The notes under the pieces: generated by a model
Database searches by the model: none
What the model saw: only the letters and a program-made list of their open reading frames with translations
Told to the model about the DNA's origin: nothing
Assembly (NCBI RefSeq): GCF_011745365.1
Contig: NW_024468915.1
Location: forward strand, 1,342,653 to 1,406,652
Source: Cryphonectria parasitica EP155
Taxonomy: Eukaryota > Ascomycota > Sordariomycetes > Diaporthales > Cryphonectriaceae
Direction of reading: 5' to 3'
Length of the DNA stretch: 64,000 nt
Part shown: positions 22,701 through 32,687 of the stretch, piece after piece
How positions within the stretch are numbered: position 1 is the first letter of the stretch
Layout: the number at the start of each line of letters is the position of its first letter
Translations under genes and position numbers: made by a program

Positions 22701-23560
22701 TGATGTTTTTTCTATTGTACTGAAGCAAATTCCTCCTGTTGATTAGTATAGGCTGAGGTTTTTTGGCTTCTGTTCCTTTCGTACCGATGACAAGCGTGTT
22801 CATCTGTCTAATCCACTCCACTAGTAGCTGCTACTATGGGCTCGGTGCAAAGGCTGTTTATCACTGTTCTGTTTTGAGGTGGGAGATATCATGGCCAGCT
22901 TGACGGGAAGGTGGAAGGTGCCACAGCAGCTGTCAGTCTGCGATATAGCACAAGAAACTCGGATGACACAGCAAAATTGCCTGCTTTTGTGTGGCCAAGA
23001 GTTCAATATCCGGGCTACAAGGAGGAAGGAGGGTACGACTCAAACTTTTCCCATTGTCAACTTCATCTGTCGTCCCTACATGATCGACTGAACAAAGTAG
23101 CTTTATCTTCCCTCCTTCCCTTCCCTCGTTCTTCCCTTCTTCCCTCCTTCCCTCCTTCCCTCCTTTCCTCCTTTCCTCCTTTCCTCCTTCCCTCACCACC
23201 CCCCCCCCCCTCTCTCTTCCCTTCCCTTTTCCGTTTCTCCCCTCATTCTGTTTTGCAAATGCTCGGAGCACATCACTCGAGATCGCAACCCACTTTCGGA
23301 GTCTTTGTCCTCGTCTTTACCTTGACTTCCTGCTTTCAGGGCACCACTTTGGAGAGCATCAACAAATATGCCTCACTAAACCCCAGCAAAAGCTGCAATC
23401 TTGATTTTTGATTACGAGCTTGGTCAGAGACCTTTTACTCCAATAATAGATCCTATCCCCCTTCTTGAGACATTGTCGTTGATTGTCCCTCAACATAATT
23501 CTCAGCGCTTACTTCAGGATCCTCCTCTCCCAATCACCCAACGATCCATCAACAAGCACT
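19773..23560. other. 3.8-kb gene-free span between divergent genes
   Basis: It separates the minus-strand PDI gene from a plus-strand gene of unknown function, so both promoters lie here. I found no gene: open frames are short, spread over all frames and without motifs or signal peptides. Composition is AT-richer than the coding flanks, most clearly at about 20535-20565, where there is an AT-only patch. The last 450 bp before the right-hand gene are CT-rich. An old decayed element cannot be excluded by eye. Confidence 0.5.
23101..23245 (+). repeat. Pyrimidine-rich CCTTC repeat tract
   Basis: An almost pure CT stretch built of CCTTC/TCCTT units, with a C12 run at 23199-23210. It lies about 320-460 bp upstream of the start codon at 23561. 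Pyrimidine-rich tracts near transcription starts are common in filamentous fungi, so a promoter or leader role is plausible but is inference. Confidence 0.75.
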
Positions 23561-26500
23561 ATGGATCGCAACGACGTACGCGTTGCCAGGCGCTCCGCCA
23601 GCCATGGCAACCTCAACCGCTCATTTGATGCCCGAGGCCGAGCAAGGTCGGACGTTGATCACCATCAGCCCTCACCAAGAAGCCTTCGAAGCACCAGAGA
23701 GCACCATTTTCTCGACGACGATCACCGCAAGGACCACCCCAAGTACTTGTATTACAACATGCTAAGGAAGACAACAGAGACCGGCAACATCGAGCTGTGT
23801 TCCCTAAGCGCCGGCAAGAATAGACCATTGCGAGCGAGAGCCAGCTTGGGAGACCTGCGCCGACCTTCCCCGCGCGTAATTCCTAGCTGCGCGGGACCCG
23901 GTCAGGAGGAACGTAAGTTGCTGCCATGCTATCGTGACAGCACCTCGGAGATCATCTCGATGTATGGATCCGAGGACCAAGTCAGTCACAAGGCCATCTC
24001 GAGCACAATCTCTCTACCCTGGGACACCAGTAGGCAATCGCCATACTCTCTGACAACCCGTGGCACGAACGGGTATGCTATGCCCAGAGTCGATGCTGTT
24101 CAGCAAGGAAGTAACCTGCCCGCACTTATTCAAAGGCCGCGGTCTCCCTATCCATATCCAACACGCCTTGCACGACCAGGCATCCGGCCTGCGTCCCCGG
24201 CACTGACCGAGAATGGCCTGGTGGACTATACTAGGATGGTAGAGATTGCCAGAACCCCACAGGTGCGTGCTATTCTAGGAAAATATCTTGTGACTAGTAC
24301 TGACCTGCATCAGCAGAGAACGACTCACCATCCTCACGCAATGTTGTTCCCCTACAAGACAACGAGGGACATACCAGCACCTCTGGCTGTGAAGTACGAC
24401 GTCAATCAATCTACGCGCTCTTTCACGGATGATCCACGTTCGATCCTACGAATGCCCAAGGCTCGACCGCCCATGCCAACTCAGCTCCATCCCTGGGGTC
24501 TGAGACCGAGGCATAGGTTAGGAAGCGGCTCATCAGGACACAGTCAAAGGACGTCCAGCCTAACTTCAACGAACGGAGGGTATGGACCCCCTCGTACATG
24601 CACGCCCAAACTTCCGCCGGCACCTCGGCGAGAACCACTGTTTTACGACTACAGCGAAAACTTCGAAGATGTTGCCGCAGAACCACCTTCGGATTACCAG
24701 ATCGCTTCAGATTCGAGATGTATGTCCGACACCGTCAGTACAGGCCTCGCGAAGTGCCGCCGTGACTTTAGTTCCGAGACTGCTGATGACGACGCCAAAC
24801 GTGCCATTGAATTCCTTCAGCAAGCGACCATGGTCGAATCTCGTGACGGCAGTAATGCCTCTGGCAGCTCCAAGGACCTTTCAGGATCACTTTTGATGAA
24901 CAAGACAGAAGACACTGCCACGCAGCCTCCCTCCGGCGAAACGGCCGACGAGGCTTTGGCGTCTAGTCCCGTGTTACCCACGCCTTACCCAACCGCGGAG
25001 ACATCGTATTTCTCAGCTTCCTCATCTGTCGATTGTCGGGATGAATATAGAGGCATTCGCCCTGGTGATACAGCATGTGCCGTGGGGCCGGTCGCCATGA
25101 GTTTGACATCTGAGATGTCCACGGTTGAAAGTCCTCTCTGCCCTGAGACACCCGACTTTGACATCGGAATGCCAATGACGAAGCCAGAGATTTGTGCAGG
25201 TGAAGATCGCATTGTGGGTGAGAGCGAAGACGGCGCAAAGGATGAAGCAACTTCTGCGAAGTGCTCACGGGAGTGGATGGGCCTCTCAGAATCAGTGACC
25301 ACCGTTGTGCCAAGGCCTGAACTTTCGAGCACTACATCGGTAGCGTTTGCTCGCCAGGGCAGCACTGGACGAAGAGATAGCCGCCTCTTCTCTTTGGGTT
25401 CTGGGCTGGTTGACTTGGCTTCATTCGTCAAATACATGGACAAACGCATGCAAACGCCTCAGTCCGACGAACCCGACCAAGTCGAGTTATCGATGCTGCC
25501 CAGCTCCAAATCAGTGCCTGGCGGGCTAAATCCAGTTCAGAGGGAAAATGGGTTCTCGGCGCCTCCTCGGACATCGTCACTATGTCGGCAAGGGCTGGAG
25601 TACGCCAAAATGAAGGCCAACAACCCACTTTCTACGGACGAGCTCGACCAATATCAAGTGGTCTCAACCCGCAGCGGCCCGACCTTGGTACCGCAGCCAA
25701 TTTCGCCGGTCAAGATGCTTCGTGTGAAAAACAGCATACCCCAACTGATGAAGGCATTGCCACCTTTGCCCGAGCTCGCACCCGCTCCGGAGTCGCCTTT
25801 GGCAGCGACATTGGTACCGCTACGGTGTGAGCCAATTGACGTCTCACAACTCACCGACGCTCGATCATCGCTATGTGACCCCATCCGGCCTCAAGACTGT
25901 GACGGTGAGGCGACGAAGGGTTTCGACATGTACGCCTCTGACCGCGGAGTTCGGAAGCCTAGGCTGAGGTTGAAGCAAGCTGCATCTCATGACCCTCGGC
26001 ACCTTTGGGACTTCCAGCATGGCTACCCGGAACAGCCTGATGTGATTCTCCCTATGTACTCAGGGGAGAAACAATCGACAAGACCAGAGTATTCCGTTAT
26101 TCCAGTCAGGAGGCGCTTACCGATTAAAGTGTCTCGGCCGCCACTTACAACAAGGGTATCTGAGGACAACGGCACTGTCAAGCGGCGGCCAGGCATCAAC
26201 AGGTCCAGTACCATCTCAGAGCTTCCTACGACTCATCCGATTGACTTGTTCAACAGTCCGGGAGGTCTAAAGACTACAGTAAAGAGCACCCGGCCTCCCG
26301 GTATAGGACTAACGGCGCCAGAGCTCCGGGAGCAAATATCTGCCCCATCACTTATTACCACCGTCGTGGCAAGAGCTCAACAACTACGAACCCATGAACA
26401 CATCAAAGGTACAACTCTTGATACACAGCTGAAGTGTGAGGTGCAGAGTTCATTCTCGGATGTTAGCTTTGTGAGGCGGCGACGAGGGCTCAGAAAGCGG

Positions 26501-26782
26501 CTTTCGTATCTGAAATCACGGCTCACCGAGTCTCACCATCCTCAGCAATCACCTTCCTCCGGCGGCTCTCGCCGTGAGCAGAGCTTTGGCGGAGATGCTC
26601 TGCTAGCTGTGGAGGGCCAGGAAACAAGCACCTGCCGAGATCCCTTACTCACGTCAAGTCAGCCAACGGATCGCTATAGGGTTGTGAGAACATCAAGGGT
26701 TCGGAGCAGGTTGGGAAGATTCATAAGGGGTGCGAGACATAGACTCCGAACTTGGGGCAAAGTGAAACGCAGAGCTGAGTGA
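23561..26782 (+). CDS. Large disordered protein of unknown function
   Basis: A single exon gives 1,073 residues from the ATG at 23561; in-frame codons upstream contain no ATG. I do not recognise a family. The sequence is rich in Ser, Pro, Arg and Thr with scattered basic patches, no signal peptide, no transmembrane segment and no evident enzymatic motif. The N-terminus is basic (RRSASHGNLNRSF, a possible phosphorylation site). An acidic, Ser/Thr-rich central part follows at about 420-600. Two strongly basic amphipathic-looking stretches end the protein (RRRRGLRKRLSYLKSRL near 971-988, and the last 28 residues, RFIRGARHRLRTWGKVKRR). Such tails can bind membranes or nucleic acid; this is inference. 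The frame stays open for 3.2 kb with no frameshift, which argues for a real, constrained gene. It is followed by 800 bp without a gene. Confidence 0.75.
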   Translation: MDRNDVRVARRSASHGNLNRSFDARGRARSDVDHHQPSPRSLRSTREHHFLDDDHRKDHPKYLYYNMLRKTTETGNIELCSLSAGKNRPLRARASLGDLRRPSPRVIPSCAGPGQEERKLLPCYRDSTSEIISMYGSEDQVSHKAISSTISLPWDTSRQSPYSLTTRGTNGYAMPRVDAVQQGSNLPALIQRPRSPYPYPTRLARPGIRPASPALTENGLVDYTRMVEIARTPQVRAILGKYLVTSTDLHQQRTTHHPHAMLFPYKTTRDIPAPLAVKYDVNQSTRSFTDDPRSILRMPKARPPMPTQLHPWGLRPRHRLGSGSSGHSQRTSSLTSTNGGYGPPRTCTPKLPPAPRREPLFYDYSENFEDVAAEPPSDYQIASDSRCMSDTVSTGLAKCRRDFSSETADDDAKRAIEFLQQATMVESRDGSNASGSSKDLSGSLLMNKTEDTATQPPSGETADEALASSPVLPTPYPTAETSYFSASSSVDCRDEYRGIRPGDTACAVGPVAMSLTSEMSTVESPLCPETPDFDIGMPMTKPEICAGEDRIVGESEDGAKDEATSAKCSREWMGLSESVTTVVPRPELSSTTSVAFARQGSTGRRDSRLFSLGSGLVDLASFVKYMDKRMQTPQSDEPDQVELSMLPSSKSVPGGLNPVQRENGFSAPPRTSSLCRQGLEYAKMKANNPLSTDELDQYQVVSTRSGPTLVPQPISPVKMLRVKNSIPQLMKALPPLPELAPAPESPLAATLVPLRCEPIDVSQLTDARSSLCDPIRPQDCDGEATKGFDMYASDRGVRKPRLRLKQAASHDPRHLWDFQHGYPEQPDVILPMYSGEKQSTRPEYSVIPVRRRLPIKVSRPPLTTRVSEDNGTVKRRPGINRSSTISELPTTHPIDLFNSPGGLKTTVKSTRPPGIGLTAPELREQISAPSLITTVVARAQQLRTHEHIKGTTLDTQLKCEVQSSFSDVSFVRRRRGLRKRLSYLKSRLTESHHPQQSPSSGGSRREQSFGGDALLAVEGQETSTCRDPLLTSSQPTDRYRVVRTSRVRSRLGRFIRGARHRLRTWGKVKRRAE

Positions 26783-27583
26783 TTGTGTAATGCATAGTTT
26801 GGCAGGTCAGAAAAAAGGCGAAGGGCCATGTTTATAGCAGCTGGTTTGCTTCCTTCTATCTCGATAATGAAGTTCGAGGGAGACAGAGAGAGACCTGATT
26901 CAACAGAAAGGTCTGGAGATTCTCGAAGAGACAAGGTGCTGTGTATTTCGAGAGTTAAGACGTCGAAAGTCGTGGCGGGTTGCGGGTTCGAATCATGAGG
27001 TCAGGCGACAAACGCAATCGAGTCAAGAGAGGGGAGAATTCCGAAGACAGTACGCTCGCAACTTGTGTAGAGGGACACTGCGAGCAAGTTTGACCAGCTC
27101 TGTCAGAGGGTTGTCGAAGGGGCGGTCGAGGTATTACTTAATACAGATTAGAATACACACGACATACATTTCCTCAAGTATTCCGAGGCATGAATAGTAT
27201 CGCCTCTGCTATTTCCTCTCTATGTTCTCCTTGGGGCAACTTCCTTATCCCATCGACAGCAGTGCATGCTAGTGCTGATTCTAAGGTGCCTAGGCTGACG
27301 GAACGACGCCTTGTCTAGAGCGCCATGATGAGTCAACATATACAACAGACTGCATGACCCTCTTCCCCATAGTGTAGGCATGAAAAAGTAATAGTGAGAC
27401 CTAGTCTAAAGAATGAGTGACCCCTCTTGACTTAATCTGATGTTTGTCTACCGGTACTCAGGCCGAAGGGCGACTACCTCTGGTGTGGCTTGACGTGGTA
27501 CGTATTTGTGAATGTGTATATATGTACATATCTGTATACTTGCTGCCCGTTCCGGCTCCTGGGGTATCTATCTCTATATACTG
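26783..27583. other. Convergent intergenic region
   Basis: About 800 bp between the 3' ends of the unknown plus-strand gene and the minus-strand Mon1 gene. I see no gene. A tRNA-like B-box sequence at 26984-26993 was considered and rejected. Confidence 0.6.
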
Positions 27584-29599
27584 TCAGAACACGCCGCCTC
27601 CGATAATGAAAAGGCGCTCCTCCTCCTTCTTGGCCCACTGGACGATCTTGTTGGCGCCCTGCGTCAGGATCGCCCGTGATACATTCGGGCCCGCCACGCA
27701 GTAGAACTCGAAGACGGGGGTGACCCAGGCCAGGCTGGTGGCGTCCTGGCCGGCACAGTGCAGGATCTTGAGGTGGGAGTGGCGGGCGTGTGCGGAGGCG
27801 TGGAGCTGGTGGTAGAGGGTCATGAGACGCCTGCGCGAGACGAGGCCGTCGTCGCCTGGTGACACAGTCTCGTCATCGTCATGGCTGTCGTTGTCGTTGT
27901 CGTCGTCGTCGTCATGGTTGATCTTTTCGCCGTGTGGATCCCTTGAGGATGATGATGATGGGCCGGCGAAGGGTTCGAGTGATGACATGCAAAACTGTAC
28001 GTTGGCCCGAGACTTGTACAAGAAATGGCTGATCTGGCTGCCTGGGGCGATGGAGGTGATCTTTGACCGGCCCACCTTGACGGCTGTCTTGATGATCTCG
28101 AGGTGGCCGTTCTTTTCGAGGTTGGCGGCGACCCTATCGCGCATCTCCTTGAGGTCATAGAAGGACTCCTTATCCGGGCTGATGAGAATGATGGCAATCT
28201 GTTCCTCGGATGGTGGAACGGTAGCATGCGGCATGTCGTGTTCGTGGTCGTCGCTGGACGGCTCGTCAAAGAAGCTGACGTACATGTACAGGTACCCGCT
28301 GCTGTTGAAGGCGGGCAGGCAGAGTGGGATCCAGTTCTCGCCGCCCCCAGCCTGGATGCCTCCGGACTCGAACAGCATGTTGAAGATGAGCTGCAGGTCG
28401 CTGGGGTGGAGGGAGTGTCGCCTCGGGCGGATGACGCTGACGAGCTTGCCGCCGGCGACAATGAGGCCGTACAGCAGGTTCTCGGTCTTGCCCTTGAGGA
28501 AGGCATTGTTGAGGGCATGCCTCTGCGACTTGCGTATCCTCAGGCACTCCAGGGCGCCAAGCATCGAACTCGGAGAGCCTTTTGTGAAGCTGTCTGCGAG
28601 GGATGACAGCAGGCCCTCGGTCCCCTGGAGCGGCGTTCGCAGGTCGGTCGAGGGCCTGTGGACAAAGATCTTGGTGAGGGTGGGCAGGGTTAGGGTGGAG
28701 AGGATCTGCATGTACAAGGCCTTCAGCTGGTCTCGAAGCTGCATATCGCTCTCGCCAAGCCGGCTGATGGCCACAAAGTAGAGAGGCCCCTCGGTGGCCA
28801 CGACAAAACGAGCGTTGCCGGCAGTGAAGCCCTGCAGAGGATTCTGCATGCCTTCGTAGAAGGATATGATGGTCTGCACAACCCCCATGGACGAGTTGAT
28901 CAGGCTCACGTCCCCGTGGCGACTCCATATCGGCTTGCCAGCAGACGACAGGATCATGTAGTGCTTCAGCTTGGACCGCCACTGTACCAGGCGCACCTCA
29001 TCGCCCACGTCGCCCTCGTCCGGTATCTCGTCGAACTCGCGCTCGAAGTCCCCCAGGCCGTCGGTCGCATACTGCCTGGCCCTCTGGAACGGCTGCACAG
29101 CTGCAGACTGCGACCTCAGCAGCGCCCAGGCCCTGCTCTTCTTGTTCAGACCCCCCGCGACGAGACTTGCGAGATCTGCGGGCGGGCGCATCGTCGGCGC
29201 GAAACTCATCACACTGGCCGAATCGTCGCCGCCACCACCGGGCAGCGCGGAGCCAGGCACAAAGCCACCGAGCTCGGCGGGCGTGGCATGGCCGCTGGAT
29301 GCCCTTGAGGATGCGGCCTTGGAGCCAGACTCGGCTCCACCGCCCTCGAAGGTGCCCCGCGAGCCGTCGGGAAAGGAGAGGGTCTGGATGTCTATAGGGG
29401 TGATTGCGGTGGTGGGCTTGGCGGCGAGCTGGACGGAGGCTCTTCGTGGGGGCAATGGAGGGGGGCGCAGCTCGTCGGTGTCATGGTCGTCGCCACCGCC
29501 GCCGCCGCCGCCCACTGCTCGTGCGGTACGGCCGTTGCTGGTGTCGGAGGAGGCAGGCAGCAGCTCATTGCGGCCGGCGCCGTCGTCGGTTCGGACCAT
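27584..29599 (-). CDS. mon1: Vacuolar fusion protein Mon1
   Basis: A single exon gives 671 residues from the ATG at 29599. The first 200 residues are disordered (Gly, Pro and Ser-rich, with poly-Gly and Asp stretches). The conserved Mon1 core starts near 204 with the first longin domain ([25 protein letters not shown]), then [25 protein letters not shown] and [18 protein letters not shown], and continues to the C-terminus. An Asp/Asn/His-rich insert coded near 27890-27920, lengthened by a GTC/GTT repeat, sits in the last third. By family knowledge Mon1 joins Ccz1 to form the exchange factor for the Rab7 GTPase Ypt7, switching endosomes and autophagosomes from Rab5 to Rab7 before fusion with the vacuole. 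The gene is tandem with the reductase gene to its right. Confidence 0.96.
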   Translation of the reverse strand: MVRTDDGAGRNELLPASSDTSNGRTARAVGGGGGGGDDHDTDELRPPPLPPRRASVQLAAKPTTAITPIDIQTLSFPDGSRGTFEGGGAESGSKAASSRASSGHATPAELGGFVPGSALPGGGGDDSASVMSFAPTMRPPADLASLVAGGLNKKSRAWALLRSQSAAVQPFQRARQYATDGLGDFEREFDEIPDEGDVGDEVRLVQWRSKLKHYMILSSAGKPIWSRHGDVSLINSSMGVVQTIISFYEGMQNPLQGFTAGNARFVVATEGPLYFVAISRLGESDMQLRDQLKALYMQILSTLTLPTLTKIFVHRPSTDLRTPLQGTEGLLSSLADSFTKGSPSSMLGALECLRIRKSQRHALNNAFLKGKTENLLYGLIVAGGKLVSVIRPRRHSLHPSDLQLIFNMLFESGGIQAGGGENWIPLCLPAFNSSGYLYMYVSFFDEPSSDDHEHDMPHATVPPSEEQIAIILISPDKESFYDLKEMRDRVAANLEKNGHLEIIKTAVKVGRSKITSIAPGSQISHFLYKSRANVQFCMSSLEPFAGPSSSSSRDPHGEKINHDDDDDNDNDSHDDDETVSPGDDGLVSRRRLMTLYHQLHASAHARHSHLKILHCAGQDATSLAWVTPVFEFYCVAGPNVSRAILTQGANKIVQWAKKEEERLFIIGGGVF

Positions 29600-29986
29600 G
29601 TTTTGGGTCTGTGGGTGGGTGTCTCATGTTTCGAGCGAGAAGCGGCTCAGCCTATCGGATTTCTGCATGTCCGAATTACTGAAGGGTGTGTGCTGTTGAA
29701 GGGTTGGTTTGGCCGCCCTGCGCCGAAAGCCCGATACTTGGTTCCTGCCGTTTGATGTTGGATGAAGGAGTTGACGTCGATAGAGCTAACCCGGTAAAGG
29801 CATGTTGTTTTGATATGCAAATAGCGCATCTGACTACCGGTAAATATTTATTCTTCTAATGAATTTCGTTCTACTATACAGTGCCAGATTGCTTAGCATT
29901 AATGGAATATTTATAAGGTATCTTTTTGCTTTCTTTTTATCGTTCTACTATTTTTCTTGCATTCTTCTCGTTGAAACTAATCAACT
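29600..29986. other. Intergenic upstream of Mon1
   Basis: About 390 bp between two minus-strand genes, holding the Mon1 promoter and leader and the reductase 3' end. It turns AT-rich from about 29830 to 29980. I see no gene. Confidence 0.6.
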
Positions 29987-31126
29987 TCACTCCTCAGCAA
30001 CCCTCCAGACAAGTTTCTCCCCGCTCACCTGTCTATCCCTCAACAGAGCCAAGGCCTTCTCAGCACGTTCCAGCAATGTTTTGCCCTCGACAACCCGCTG
30101 CTTGTTGGGCTGGATCAATCCTTTGGCCAGCATTTCAGGCATCACGTCCGGCTGCAGGTGGTACTTGAAGAACTCATTGTCCGTGTAGAAGTGTGTCCTC
30201 ACACCCCGCAGCTCCACGCCCTGCGCCCACTGTCCCACCAGCACCTTACTCACGTCCATTTCGTACTCGGGAACCTCGGTCGCGCTCGCATGCGACATGA
30301 TGACAGGCAGCATGATGGCAACCTTGGTGCCCTTGCCCGCGATCCTGCTCAGCGGCGTGAGCGTTCCCTCCAAGGAGCCAATGCAGTCGATGATGTACGG
30401 AATGCTGCTGCTGCTCTGGCTCGCAACAATCTGCTCCACGACATCCTCCTGCCCATAATCGAAGCACACGCCTGCACCCAGCTCCCTCAGCACAGCGTGG
30501 TGCCTCGCGCTCGCAACCCCGATGACGTTCCGGTACCCCCAGACCTTGAGGACCTGCAGCGCATACTGGCCCACACTGCTCGCCGCGCCCCAGACCAGGA
30601 TTGGCGCATCCCTCTGGCCCTTCTCCTGCGCTTCCCAGCCCTCTGACGGCACCGGCCATGGGAGCGCCAGCCCTAGATCCCTTGTGATGGTGTGTACTGC
30701 CGTCACAAAGTTACTCGGCACCGTGACGGCCTCCTGCATGCTGAGGTTGGCAGGGACCTTGCCGCAGAGATAGGCAGGAACCGTAATGTACTCCTGCTGG
30801 GGCCGCTGCTGCTGCGTGGCATAGGAGAAGCCAAAGACACTGTCGCCGACTGTTAGGCCGCGCGAGGCCGGTGACAGGGATGGCGACGACAGATCGCCGA
30901 CCGCTGCGACCGTCCCGGCGAAGCAGGCGCTCATGATGTGGGGAGGCTGGATGAGCAGGCCGCCGTCTGCGTTGTGCAGGTTAAGAGGCGTGGAGGCGGT
31001 CCATTGGACGTGGACGAGGACCTCGCCTTCGCCTGGCTGGATGGTGTCGACCTCGAGGATCTCGAGGGGGGCGCGAGGGCGGACGATGACCACGGCGGGG
31101 TGCTTGGCTGGGATGGTGGAAGCCAT
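29987..31126 (-). CDS. Medium-chain reductase/dehydrogenase (zinc-free type)
   Basis: A single exon gives 379 residues from the ATG at 31126; the in-frame TTG two codons upstream was not used. The N-terminal GroES-like part (EVLVHVQWTASTPLN, FAGTVAAVG, GLTVGDSVFGF) and the Rossmann NAD(P)-binding motif (ILVWGAASSVGQYALQ, residues 176-191) place it in the MDR superfamily. The cysteine and histidine pairs of zinc alcohol dehydrogenases are not seen, so it fits the quinone-reductase/enoyl-reductase branch, close to fungal proteins annotated as CipB-like or trans-acting enoyl reductases. The substrate cannot be read from sequence. Such enzymes often sit in fungal metabolic clusters, but no synthase gene is present in this window, so a stand-alone redox role is as likely. 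Confidence 0.88.
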   Translation of the reverse strand: MASTIPAKHPAVVIVRPRAPLEILEVDTIQPGEGEVLVHVQWTASTPLNLHNADGGLLIQPPHIMSACFAGTVAAVGDLSSPSLSPASRGLTVGDSVFGFSYATQQQRPQQEYITVPAYLCGKVPANLSMQEAVTVPSNFVTAVHTITRDLGLALPWPVPSEGWEAQEKGQRDAPILVWGAASSVGQYALQVLKVWGYRNVIGVASARHHAVLRELGAGVCFDYGQEDVVEQIVASQSSSSIPYIIDCIGSLEGTLTPLSRIAGKGTKVAIMLPVIMSHASATEVPEYEMDVSKVLVGQWAQGVELRGVRTHFYTDNEFFKYHLQPDVMPEMLAKGLIQPNKQRVVEGKTLLERAEKALALLRDRQVSGEKLVWRVAEE

Positions 31127-32399
31127 GTTCAATACTTTGTATAGTGATTAATTCTTGTTGGGAAGGGTGTAATAGCTTGTATGATGAGCTTGCAAGAGCC
31201 TTCAGTAATTTCTAAATATGACGGTCCTTATGAAAAGCCTCTCTCTAGTCAGGATGCACAAGGGATGAAGCCACTTGCTCGACATCAGAAGCAGTAGATA
31301 CCGTTTCCCGGAGGGGGGAGGGGAGAAGGTTTCATGGCTTTTTATAACAATTCCTTGTTACCCTCGTGGTGCTTAGTGAAGCCAACAAGGTTCCTCAACC
31401 AAGTCGCATTCGCGCGTAAAGTAACATAGACAAGCCCCGTCTGTATTAGCAAGCAGGCAAATCCTTTGGAGCACGTAAGCGTGCAGCGGTGTACATTAGA
31501 TCATCATATCTGTGGCTACTGGCCGAGTCTTTCCCTTGCTAATAATATGCAGCACAGGTAGCATTTGTCATCCACGAAAGATTTATAAGCTACTTAGTAG
31601 TTAAATACGGGAAAGCTTGTACAGTACGATGCCTGATTTGACCCTCCTTGAAGTACTGAATCAATGTAACTCCTGAATTACATTTATGCTAAAGAGAGAA
31701 AAGGTGGATTTATCAAGCAGAAGATTACGTACGAGGTACGTGGTATGAACATTAAATCAATACATTATATGCATGCCAGCCATATTCATCATGTCACCAG
31801 GGTTAGGGTCGACTAAGTACTTCCGTGCCTATTACTACTAGCATTTATGCCCCCCCCCCCGACCGGAGTTTCTTTCCATTTGATCACGAGAATGGTCACA
31901 AGGTCTCATGATGTCTACATGCTTGTGTCAGATCTTACACAACATATACGTCTACATCCCCTTGGAGAAAGCAGTCACTTTGCAAGGCGACGAGAGAGTA
32001 CTAGAGCCTGAGAACTTCATCGTCACAGGAGGGGTTTCTTGGAAGATGTAGTTCAGATTTTAATATTCATTTCCTAATAAAGTTGCAATCTGGTTTCCTA
32101 GACACTCAGAAGACGTTTCCTCGTTGCCTTTCCCTCCAGGCTCTCCGTATTTGCAAGAACAAGTTCCCTTTTCTGTGCTCAAACCATGGTCAAAATATTG
32201 ACAATCTGCCATCAAACCCGATAGTTTTCATTCTGCCCAATAGGTCCTCCGTGATATCCACAAACAATTGTAAACAGGTGAAGGACTGGTATGAATCACC
32301 CCTAACGCCCCCATCCGTACGACCCATTTCTCAACCCAAAATCCCAGGTGCTCAATTATAGTGTTTTTTATGTTCGAAATGAGATAGCGTTGAAGGAGT
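31127..32399. other. AT-richer gene-free span
   Basis: About 1.3 kb with no supported gene. The reductase promoter lies at its left end. It contains a C11 run at 31850-31860 and many short GTAC/TAC motifs (for example around 31615-31740). No long open frame is present in any frame. Confidence 0.55.
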
Positions 32400-32687
32400 C
32401 TAGGTTCGTGATGCCGGCATAGAGGCCAGCCGACCTGCGTTGTCGACATCGTTTTGCTTGTCACCGGTCGGTGGATGTCCGAGGTCCTTCAGCACACCGA
32501 GGACTTTTTCTCGGAGGGAGCTCTTGGGCTTGGTCTGCGTCTCGAGCTCTTTGTCGTACGAGTATTCGGTGTACACGGAGGCTGACGACGGTGTGACGGC
32601 AGAGGTGGTGGGTTTGTTTGACGGCGGTGACGGCTGGCGGGCCGGTGGAGCCACCCCGTATGTCCTTGGAAAGCTGGTCAACTGCAT
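32400..32687 (-). CDS. Small hypothetical protein
   Basis: A single exon gives 95 residues from the ATG at 32687 (MQLTSFPRTYG); the open frame runs further upstream without another ATG. It is rich in Pro, Ser and Thr, then has a mixed-charge section (YSYDKELETQTKPKSSLREKVLGVLKDLG) that may form one helix, and ends in a polar tail. There is no signal peptide, membrane segment or known motif. The composition, with many Pro and Thr codons in one frame and no low-complexity DNA, looks more coding than chance, but the gene stands alone in a sparse region and has no support beyond the open frame. Confidence 0.5.
   Translation of the reverse strand: MQLTSFPRTYGVAPPARQPSPPSNKPTTSAVTPSSASVYTEYSYDKELETQTKPKSSLREKVLGVLKDLGHPPTGDKQNDVDNAGRLASMPASRT

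Noticed and set aside
22933..23271. 112-codon minus-strand frame rich in Glu, Gly, Lys and Arg
   Set aside because: It is the translation of the CCTTC pyrimidine tract on the other strand, with no ATG-supported start or conserved motif.
26950..27010. tRNA-like B box (GGTTCGAATC)
   Set aside because: The flanking bases cannot pair into a T stem, and there is no A box, anticodon arm or acceptor stem at the right distance.
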